This document shows, one piece after another, positions 54,960-64,000 of a stretch of DNA of 64,000 nucleotides. This stretch comes from Sipunculus nudus (lineage: Eukaryota; Annelida; Sipuncula; Golfingiida; Sipunculidae). The stretch spans positions 4,898,001 to 4,962,000 of the forward strand of contig CM049310.1 of the NCBI GenBank assembly GCA_026874595.1, given 5' to 3'. The notes under the pieces are model-generated. The model ran no database searches. It was given only the letters and a program-made list of their open reading frames with translations, and was not told where the DNA came from. Position 1 is the first letter of the stretch. Every line of letters begins with the position of its first letter. Made by a program: the position numbers and the translations under genes.

Positions 54960-55390
54960 AGCAGAAGGTCAGAGACACAGTGATCCACACGAATACATTA
55001 AAGATAGAGCAGAAGGTCAGAGACACAGTGATCCACACGAATACATTAAAGATAGAGCAGAAAGTCAGAGACACAGTCATCCACACGAATACATTAAAGA
55101 TAGAGCAGAAGGTCAGAGACACAGTGATCCACACGAATACATTAAAGATAGAGCAGAAGGTCAGAGACACAGTGATCCACACGAATACATTAAAGATAGA
55201 GCAGAAAGTCAGAGACACAGTCATCCACACGAATACATTAAAGATAGAGCAGAAGGTCAGAGACACAGTGATCCACACGAATACATTAAAGATAGAGCAG
55301 AAGGTCAGAGACACAGTGATCCACACGAATACATTAAAGATAGAGCAGAAAGTCAGAGACACAGTCATCCACACGAATACATTAAAGATA
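54960..55390 (+). repeat. 144-bp trimer run
   Basis: The order of unit types is aaggtc/gtgatcc, aaggtc/gtgatcc, aaagtc/gtcatcc, repeated three times in succession. The pattern returns once near 55,540-55,680. This is a three-unit HOR without length change, in contrast to the 142-bp trimers that begin 1 kb further on. Confidence 0.82.
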
Positions 55391-56321
55391 GAGCAGAAAG
55401 TCAGAGACACAGTCATCCACACGAATACATTAAAGATAGAGCAGAAAGTCAGAGACACAGTCATCCACACGAATACATTAAAGATAGAGCAGAAAGTCAG
55501 AGACACAGTCATCCACACGAATACATTAAAGATAGAGCAGAAGGTCAGAGACACAGTGATCCACACGAATACATTAAAGATAGAGCAGAAGGTCAGAGAC
55601 ACAGTGATCCACACGAATACATTAAAGAAAGAGCAGAAAGTCAGAGACACAGTCATCCACACGAATACATTAAAGATAGAGCAGAAAGTCAGAGACACAG
55701 TCATCCACACGAATACATTAAAGATAGAGCAGAAAGTCAGAGACACAGTGATCCACACGAATACATTAAAGATAGAGCAGAAGGTCAGAGACACAGTGAT
55801 CCACACGAATACATTAAAGATAGAGCAGAAGGTCAGAGACACAGTCATCCACACGAATACATTAAAGATAGAGCAGAAAGTCAGAGACACAGTCATCCAC
55901 ACGAATACATTAAAGACAAAGCAGAAAGTCAGAGACACAGCCATCTACACGAATACATTAAAGATAGAGCAGAAGGTCAGAGACAAAGTGATCCACACGA
56001 ATACATTAAAGATAGAGCAGAAGGTCAGAGACACAGTGTACCACACGAATACATTAAAGATAGAGCAGAAGGTCAGAGACACAGTCATCCACACGAATAC
56101 ATTAAAGATAGAGCAGAAGGTCAGAGACACAGTGATCCACAGGAATACATTAAAGATAGAGCAGAAAGTCAGAGACACAGTCATCCACACGAATACATTA
56201 AAGATAGAGCAGAAGGTCAGAGACACAGTCATCCACACGAATACATTAAAGATAGAGCAGAAGGTCAGAGACACAGTCATCCACACGAATACATTAAAGA
56301 CAGATCAGAAGGTCAGAGACA

Positions 56322-57410
56322 GTGATCCACACGAATACATTAAAGATAGAGCAGAAAGTCAGAGACACAGTCATCCACACGAATACATTAAAGATAGAGC
56401 AGAAGGTCAGAGACACAGTCATCCACACGAATACATTAAAGATAGAGCAGAAGGTCAGAGACAGTGATCCACACGAATACATTAAAGACAGAGCAGAAGG
56501 TCAGAGACAGTGATCCACACGAATACATTAAAGATAGAGCAGAAAGTCAGAGACACAGTCATCCACACGAATACATTAAAGATAGAGCAGAAAGTCAGAG
56601 ACACAGTCATCCACACGAATACATTAAAGATAGAGCAGAAGGTCAGAGACAGTGATCCACACGAATACATTAAAGATAGAGCAGAAAGTAAGAGACACAG
56701 TCATCCACACGAATACATTAAAGATAGAGCAGAAAGTCAGAGACACAGTCATCCACACGAATACATTAAAGATAGAGCAGAAGGTCAGAGACAGTGATCC
56801 ACACGAATACATTAAAGATAGAGCAGAAAGTCAGAGACACAGTCATCCACACGAATACATTAAAGATAGAGCAGAAAGTCAGAGACACAGTCATCCACAC
56901 GAATACATTAAAGATAGAGCAGAAGGTCAGAGACAGTGATCCACACGAATACATTAAAGACAGAGCAGAAAGTCAGAGACACAGTCATCCACACGAATAC
57001 ATTAAAGATAGAGCAGAAGGTCAGAGACAGTGATCCACACGAATACATTAAAGACAGAGCAGAAGGTCAGAGACACAGTCATCCACACGAATACATTAAA
57101 GATAGAGCAGAAGGTCAGAGACAGTGATCCACACGAATACATTAAAGATAGAGCAGAAAGTCAGAGACACAGTCATCCACACGAATACATTAAAGATAGA
57201 GCAGAAGGTCAGAGACAGTGATCCACACGAATACATTAAAGACAGAGCAGAAAGTCAGAGACACAGTCATCCACACGAATACATTAAAGATAGAGCAGAA
57301 GGTCAGAGACAGTGATCCACACGAATACATTAAAGATAGAGCAGAAAGTCAGAGACACAGTCATCCACACGAATACATTAAAGATAGAGCAGAAGGTCAG
57401 AGACAGTGAT
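56322..57410 (+). repeat. 142-bp and 94-bp compound repeats
   Basis: The 46-bp units here begin gtgatcc at 56,322, 56,464, 56,510, 56,652, 56,794, 56,936, 57,030, 57,124, 57,218, 57,312 and 57,406. Spacings are 142 (48+48+46), 46, three of 142, then five of 94 (48+46). The array therefore passes from trimers to dimers. Each compound unit loses 2 bp, so reading frame rotates from one to the next, which rules out coding use of this stretch. Confidence 0.94.
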
Positions 57411-60400
57411 CCACACGAATACATTAAAGATAGAGCAGAAAGTCAGAGACACAGTCATCCACACGAATACATTAAAGATAGAGCAGAAAGTCAGAGACAC
57501 AGTCATCCACACGAATACATTAAAGACAGAGCAGAAAGTCAAAGACACGGTCATCCACACGAATACATTAAAGACAGATCAGAAAGTCAGAGACACAGTC
57601 ATCCACACGAATACATTAAAGATAGAGCAGAAGGTCAGAGACACAGTCATCCACACGAATACATTAAAGATAGAGCAGAAGGTCAGAGACACAGTGATCC
57701 ACACGAATACATTAAAGATAGAGCAGAAAGTCAGAGACATAGTGATCCACACGAATACATTAAAGACAGATCAGAAAGTCAGAGACACAGTGATCCACAC
57801 GAATACATTAAAGACAGAGCAGAAAGTCAGAAACACAGTGATCCACACGAATACATTAAAGATAGAGCAGAAGGTCAGAGACACAGTGATCCACACGAAT
57901 ACATTAAAGATAGAGCAGAAGGTCAGAGACACAGTGATCCACACGAATACATTAAAGATAGAGCAGAAGGTCAGAGACACAGTCATCCACACGAATACAT
58001 TAAAGATAGAGCAGAAGGTCAGAGACACAGTCATCCACACGAATACATTAAAGACAGAGCAGAAGGTCAGAGACAGTGATCCACACGAATACATTAAAGA
58101 TAGAGCAGAAAGTCAGAGACACAGTGATCCACACGAATACATTAAAGATAGAGCAGAAAGTCAGAGACACAGTCATCCACACGAATACATTAAAGATAGA
58201 GCAGAAGGTCAGAGACACAGTCATCCACACGAATACATTAAAGACAGAGCAGAAGGTCAGAGACAGTGATCCACACGAATACATTAAAGATAGAGCAGAA
58301 AGTCAGAGACACAGTCATCCACATGAATACATTAAAGATAGAGCAGAAGGTCAGAGACAGTGATCCACACGAATACATTAAAGATAGAGCAGAAGGTCAG
58401 AGACACAGTGATCCACACGAATACATTAAAGATAGAGCAGAAGGTCAGAGACAGTGATCCACACGAATACATTAAAGATAGAGCAGAAAGTCAGAGACAC
58501 AGTCATCCACACGAATACATTAAAGATAGAGCAGAAGGTCAGAGACACAGTCATCCACACGAATACATTAAAGATAGAGCAGAAGGTCAGAGACACAGTG
58601 ATCCACACGAATACATTAAAGATAGAGCAGAAAGTCAGAGACATAGTGATCCACACGAATACATTAAAGACAGATCAGAAAGTCAGAGACACAGTGATCC
58701 ACACGAATACATTAAAGACAGAGCAGAAAGTCAGAAACACAGTGATCCACACGAATACATTAAAGATAGAGCAGAAGGTCAGAGACACAGTGATCCACAC
58801 GAATACATTAAAGATAGAGCAGAAGGTCAGAGACACAGTGATCCACACGAATACATTAAAGATAGAGCAGAAGGTCAGAGACACAGTCATCCACACGAAT
58901 ACATTAAAGATAGAGCAGAAGGTCAGAGACACAGTCATCCACACGAATACATTAAAGACAGAGCAGAAGGTCAGAGACAGTGATCCACACGAATACATTA
59001 AAGATAGAGCAGAAAGTCAGAGACACAGTGATCCACACGAATACATTAAAGATAGAGCAGAAAGTCAGAGACACAGCCATCCACACGAATACATTAAAGA
59101 TAGAGCAGAAGGTCAGAGACACAGTCATCCACACGAATACATTAAAGATAGAGCAGAAGGTCAGAGACACAGTGATCCACACGAATACATTAAAGATAGA
59201 GCAGAAAGTCAGAGACATAGTGATCCACACGAATACATTAAAGACAGATCAGAAAGTCAGAGACACAGTGATCCACACGAATACATTAAAGACAGAGCAG
59301 AAAGTCAGAAACACAGTGATCCACACGAATACATTAAAGATAGAGCAGAAGGTCAGAGACAGTGATCCACACGAATACATTAAAGATAGAGCAGAAAGTC
59401 AGAGACACAGTGATCCACACGAATACATTAAAGACAGATCAGAAAGTCAGAGACACAGTGATCCACACGAATACATTAAAGACAGAGCAGAAAGTCAGAA
59501 ACACAGTGATCCACACGAATACATTAAAGACAGAGTAGAAGGTCAGAGACAGTGATCCACACGAATACATTAAAGATAGAGCAGAAAGTCAGAGACACAG
59601 TGATCCACACGAATACATTAAAGACAGATCAGAAAGTCAGAGACACAGTCATCCACACGAATACATTAAAGATAGAGCAGAAGGTCAGAGACACAGTCAT
59701 CCACACGAATACATTAAAGATAGAGCAGAAGGTCAGAGACACAGTGATCCACACGAATACATTAAAGATAGAGCAGAAAGTCAGAGACATAGTGATCCAC
59801 ACGAATACATTAAAGACAGATCAGAAAGTCAGAGACACAGTGATCCACACGAATACATTAAAGACAGAGCAGAAAGTCAGAAACACAGTGATCCACACGA
59901 ATACATTAAAGATAGAGCAGAAGGTCAGAGACACAGTGATCCACACGAATACATTAAAGATAGAGCAGAAGGTCAGAGACACAGTGATCCACACGAATAC
60001 ATTAAAGATAGAGCAGAAGGTCAGAGACACAGTCATCCACACGAATACATTAAAGATAGAGCAGAAGGTCAGAGACACAGTGATCCACACGAATACATTA
60101 AAGATAGAGCAGAAGGTCAGAGACACAGTGATCCACACGAATACATTAAAGATAGAGCAGAAGGTCAGAGACACAGTGATCCACACGAATACATTAAAGA
60201 TAGAGCAGAAGGTCAGAGACACGGTCATCCACACGAATACATTAAAGACAGAGCAGAAGGTCAGAGACAGTGATCCACACGAATACATTAAAGATAGAGC
60301 AGAAAGTCAGAGACACAGTGATCCACACGAATACATTAAAGATAGAGCAGAAAGTCAGAGACACAGTCATCCACACGAATACATTAAAGATAGAGCAGAA

Positions 60401-60560
60401 GGTCAGAGACACAGTCATCCACACGAATACATTAAAGACAGAGCAGAAGGTCAGAGACAGTGATCCACACGAATACATTAAAGATAGAGCAGAAAGTCAG
60501 AGACACAGTCATCCACACGAATACATTAAAGATAGAGCAGAAGGTCAGAGACAGTGATCC
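57411..60560 (+). repeat. 904/574/572-bp higher-order repeats
   Basis: The marker gacatagtgatcc, followed by gacagatcag, gacagagcag and cagaaacacag, lies at 57,736, 58,640, 59,214 and 59,786 (spacings 904, 574 and 572). Blocks end in 46-bp units at 58,076, 58,266, 58,360, 58,454, 58,980, 59,362, 59,552, 60,270, 60,460 and 60,554. A run of aaggtc units with gtgat or gtcat separates the markers. The last 46-bp unit of the window is at 60,554. Confidence 0.85.
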
Positions 60561-63500
60561 ACACGAATACATTAAAGATAGAGCAGAAGGTCAGAGACAC
60601 AGTCATCCACACGAATACATTAAAGACAGAGCAGAAGGTCAGAGACACAGTCATCCACACGAATACATTAAAGATAGAGCAGAAAGTCAGAGACACAGTG
60701 ATCCACACGAATACATTAAAGACAGAGCAGAAGGTCAGAGACACAGTCATCCACACGAATACATTAAAGATAGAGCAGAAGGTCAGAGACACAGTGATCC
60801 ACACGAATACATTAAAGATAGAGCAGAAAGTCAGAGACACAGTCATCCACACGAATACATTAAAGACAGAGCAGAAGGTCAGAGACACAGTCATCCACAC
60901 GAATACATTAAAGATAGAGCAGAAGGTCAGAGACACAGTGATCCACACGAATACATTAAAGATAGAGCAGAAAGTCAGAGACACAGTGATCCACACGAAT
61001 ACATTAAAGATAGAGCAGAAAGTCAGAGACACAGTGATCCACACGAATACATTAAAGATAGAGCAGAAGGTCAGAGACACAGTCATCCACACGAATACAT
61101 TAAAGATAGAGCAGAAAGTCAAAGACACAGTGATCCACACGAATACATTAAAGATAGAGCAGAAGGTCAGAGACACAGTGATCCACACGAATACATTAAA
61201 GATAGAGCAGAAGGTCAGAGACACAGTGATCCACACGAATACATTAAAGATAGAGCAGAAAGTCAGAGACACGGTCATACACACGAATACATTAAAGATA
61301 GAGCAGAAAGTCAGAGACACAGTGAACCACACGAATACATTAAAGACAGAGCAGAAGGTCAGAGACACGGTCATACACACGAATACATTAAAGACAGAGC
61401 AGAAAGTCAGAGACACAGTGATCAACACGAATACATTAAAGATAGAGCAGAAGGTCAGAGACACGGTCATACACACGAATACATTAAAGATAGAGCAGAA
61501 GGTCAGAGACACAGTCATCCACACGAATACATTAAAGATAGAGCAGAAAGTCAGAGACACAGTGATCCACACGAATACATTAAAGACAGAGCAGAAGGTC
61601 AGAGACACGGTCATACACACGAATACATTAAAGACAGAGCAGAAAGTCAGAGACACAGTGATCAACACGAATACATTAAAGATAGAGCAGAAGGTCAGAG
61701 ACACGGTCATACACACGAATACATTAAAGATAGAGCAGAAGGTCAGAGACACAGTCATCCACACGAATACATTAAAGACAGAGCAGAAAGTCAGAGACAC
61801 AGTGATCAACACGAATACATTAAAGATAGAGCAGAAAGTCAGAGACACAGTCATCCACACGAATACATTAAAGACAGAGCAGAAGGTCAGAGACACAGTG
61901 ATCCACACGAATACATTAAAGACAGAGCAGAAAGTCAGAGACACAGTCATCCACACGAATACATTAAAGATAGAGCAGAAAGTCAGAGACACAGTCATCC
62001 ACACGAATACATTAAAGACTGAGCAGAAGGACAGAGACACAGTGATCCACACGAATACATTAAAGACAGAGCAGAAGGACAGAGACACAGTGATCCACAC
62101 GAATACATTAAAGACAGAGCAGAAGGTCAGAGACACAGTGATCCACACGAATACATTAAAGATAGAGCAGAAGGTCAGAGACACAGTGATCCACACGAAT
62201 ACATTAAAGATAGAGCAGAAGGTCAGAGACACAGTGATCCACACGAATACATTAAAGATAGAGCAGAAAGTCAGAGACACGGTCATACACACGAATACAT
62301 TAAAGATAGAGCAGAAAGTCAGAGACACAGTGATCCACACGAATACATTAAAGACAGAGCAGAAGGTCAGAGACACAGTGATCCACACGAATACATTAAA
62401 GATAGAGCAGAAGGTCAGAGACACAGTGATCCACACGAATACATTAAAGATAGAGCAGAAAGTCAGAGACACGGTCATACACACGAATACATTAAAGATA
62501 GAGCAGAAGGTCAGAGACACAGTGATCCACACGAATACATTAAAGAGAGAGCAGAAGGTCAAAGACACAGTGATCCACACGAATACATTATAGATAGAGC
62601 AGAAAGTCAGAGACACGGTCATACACACGAATACATTAAAGATAGAGCAGAAAGTCAGAGACACAGTGATCCACACGAATACATTAAAGACAGAGCAGAA
62701 GGTCAGAGACACAGTGATCCACACGAATACATTAAAGATAGAGCAGAAGGTCAGAGACACAGTGATCCACACGAATACATTAAAGATAGAGCAGAAAGTC
62801 AGAGACACGGTCATACACACGAATACATTAAAGATAGAGCAGAAAGTCAGAGACACAGTGATCCACACGAATACATTAAAGATAGAGCAGAAAGTCAGAG
62901 ACACAGTGATCCACACGAATACATTAAAGACAGAGCAGAAGGTCAGAGACACAGTGATCCACACGAATACATTAAAGATAGAGCAGAAGGTCAGAGACAC
63001 AGTGATCCACACGAATACATTAAAGATAGAGCAGAAAGTCAGAGACACGGTCATACACACGAATACATTAAAGATAGAGCAGAAAGTCAGAGACACAGTG
63101 ATCCACACGAATACATTAAAGACAGAGCAGAAGGTCAGAGACACAGTGATCCACACGAATACATTAAAGATAGAGCAGAAAGTCAGAGACACAGTGATCC
63201 ACACGAATACATTAAAGATAGAGCAGAAGGTCAGAGACACAGTGATCCACACGAATACATTAAAGATAGAGTAGAAAGTCAGAGACACAGTCATCCACAC
63301 GAATACATTAAAGATAGAGCAGAAGGTCAGAGAGACAGTGATCCACACGAATACATTAAAGATAGAGCAGAAGGTCAGAGACACAGTGATCCACACGAAT
63401 ACATTAAAGATAGAGCAGAAAGTCAGAGACATAGTGATCCACACGAATACATTAAAGACAGAGCAGAAGGTCAGAGACACAGTGATCCACACGAATACAT

Positions 63501-64000
63501 TAAAGATAGAGCAGAAGGTCAGAGACACAGTCATCCACACGAATACATTAAAGACAGAGCAGAAAGTCAGAGACACAGTGATCCACACGAATACATTAAA
63601 GACAGAGCAGAAAGTCAGAGACACAGTCATCCACACGAATACATTAAAGATAGAGCAGAAAGTCAGAGACACAGTCATCCACACGAATACATTAAAGACT
63701 GAGCAGAAGGACAGAGACACAGTGATCCACACGAATACATTAAAGACAGAGCAGAAGGACAGAGACACAGTGATCAACACGAATACATTAAAGATAGAGC
63801 AGAAAGTCAGAGACACAGTGATCCACACGAATACATTAAAGATAGAGCAGAAAGTCAGAGACACAGTGATCCACACGAATACATTAAAGATAGAGCAGAA
63901 GGTCAGAGACACAGTCATCCACACGAATACATTAAAGATAGAGCAGAAGGTCAGAGACACAGTGATCCACACGAATACATTAAAGATAGAGCAGAAGGTC
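60561..64000 (+). repeat. Pure 48-bp zone 3 with 240-bp and 1,680-bp periods
   Basis: Only 48-bp units occur from 60,561 to the window end. The variant ggtcatacac lies at 61,273, 61,369, 61,465, 61,609, 61,705, 62,281, 62,473, 62,617, 62,809 and 63,049. The pairs 61,369/61,609, 61,465/61,705 and 62,809/63,049 are 240 bp (five units) apart. A longer period is shown by gactgagcag with aaggacagag near 62,018 and 63,698, offset 1,680 bp (35 units), with matching neighbours from about 61,861. Open frames of about 1,100 codons here are a by-product of the absence of length variants. Confidence 0.87.

Larger units (their letters stand above)
48205..56320 (+). repeat. Pure 48-bp zone 2 with 1,248/1,104-bp higher-order repeats
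   Basis: Between the 46-bp units near 48,167 and 56,322 I find only 48-bp units, apart from one 47-bp unit at 48,530. The marker gagctgaaag followed by gaaacagtc lies at 49,295, 50,543 and 51,647 (spacings 1,248 = 26 units and 1,104 = 23 units). The surrounding order of gacaga, gacagatcag, cattatagac and cagaaacacag variants repeats with it. This defines two and a half copies of a ~1.1-1.25-kb HOR from about 48,700 to 52,000. No gene or unique DNA is present. Confidence 0.85.
1..64000 (+). repeat. 48-bp satellite array filling the whole window
   Basis: Every line of the window is made of one tandem unit, mostly 48 bp, with no unique sequence between units. Key parts in order are cacagtgatccacacg, then aatacattaaagata, then gagcagaaggtcagaga; the copy at 62,710-62,757 is a good reference. 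All units have the same orientation. The commonest variants are gtcat for gtgat, aaagtc for aaggtc, and gacaga for gataga. Length variants are 46 bp, 47 bp and units with a 16-bp internal duplication. The array begins and ends in mid-unit, so it extends past both edges. I do not recognise the unit as a named family. Satellite of a eukaryotic genome is an inference from size, purity and hierarchical structure. Confidence 0.98.

Noticed and set aside
60526-63972. 1,148-codon open frame on the minus strand as a gene for a large repeat membrane protein
   Set aside because: The frame is open only because the unit is 48 bp, a multiple of three, and lacks stops in this frame. Two + frames are equally open over much of the array, and the third + frame has three stops per unit. 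No start region, unique termini, introns or regulatory sequence can be seen, and the frame is broken wherever 46- or 47-bp units occur.
1-64000. CRISPR array
   Set aside because: The repeats abut directly with no unique spacers. Differences among units are scattered single-base changes and small indels.
1-64000. Bacterial repeat adhesin or surface protein coded by 16-residue repeats
   Set aside because: Units of 46 and 47 bp shift the frame many times, in-frame stops such as cacactaat and cattatag recur, and nothing non-repetitive flanks the repeats within 64 kb.
1-64000. CENP-B box in the unit
   Set aside because: The reverse strand contains TTCG followed by TGTGG, but the required A and the CGGG core at the proper spacing are absent.
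1-64000. Telomeric repeat, rDNA or tRNA cluster
   Set aside because: No TTAGGG-like runs, no rRNA-like conserved segments and no cloverleaf-capable unit were seen. The unit is too short and uniform.
1-64000. Transposable-element insertions or target-site duplications in the array
   Set aside because: I read through the window and found no stretch that departs from the satellite unit. The 16-bp duplications are internal copies of the unit, not target-site duplications around an insert.
1-64000. Short hairpin or regulatory dyads such as cac-a-gtg and gtg-atc-cac in each unit
   Set aside because: The arms are only three bases long and are lost in the common gtcat variant, so no structural or regulatory role can be supported.

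Overview
The whole 64,000-base window is one uninterrupted tandem-repeat (satellite) array. The basic unit is 48 bp; a reference copy is 62,710-62,757. All units point the same way. By length divided by unit size there are roughly 1,330 of them. The array runs off both ends of the window, starting and ending in mid-unit. I see no gene, RNA gene, transposon, CRISPR array, inversion or stretch of unique DNA. The reference unit is A-rich and T-poor on the + strand (21 A, 7 T, 11 G, 9 C; about 42% GC), so the strands are strongly asymmetric. Because 48 is divisible by 3, three of the six frames stay open for long stretches by arithmetic alone. I read those frames as non-coding.

The organism is not identifiable from the sequence. 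A single-family, multi-level satellite of more than 64 kb, with near-identical multi-kilobase copies, suggests a eukaryotic heterochromatic region (pericentromeric, subtelomeric or interstitial satellite) resolved by long reads. I do not recognise the unit as a named satellite.

Units differ at a few recurring sites: gtgat or gtcat, aaggtc or aaagtc, aagata or aagaca, and others. There are rarer 46-bp units (loss of 'ac' before gtgatcc), 47-bp units (gcaagagtc), and units carrying a 16-bp internal duplication. These markers show a hierarchy of higher-order repeats (HORs). 1-10.85 kb: two ~6 kb copies offset by 6,070 bp, built from ~2.9 kb sub-blocks. 10.56-17.0 kb: two 3,244-bp copies with nested 430-bp duplications. 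14.98-28.7 kb: two 6,720-bp-offset copies, almost identical over 4.65 kb. 26.35-31.9 kb: 2,892-bp-offset copies. 30.4-34.7 kb: a zone of essentially pure 48-bp units. 34.7-36.9 kb: 814/718-bp blocks. 35.95-48.2 kb: two copies offset by 6,326/6,134/6,230 bp, separated by a clean 96-bp dimer array. 48.2-56.3 kb: a second pure 48-bp zone with 1,248/1,104-bp HORs. 56.3-57.4 kb: an array of 142-bp trimers and 94-bp dimers. 57.4-60.6 kb: 904/574/572-bp HORs. 60.6-64 kb: a third pure 48-bp zone with 240-bp and 1,680-bp periods.

No genes work together here. The biology is that of a satellite evolving by nested unequal exchange or segmental amplification. The most informative items are the zonation of 46-bp units, the near-identical 6.7-kb copies, the datable marker lineages, and the dense spacing of a GATA-type motif, a nuclear-receptor-type half-site, one CpG and one TTAA.
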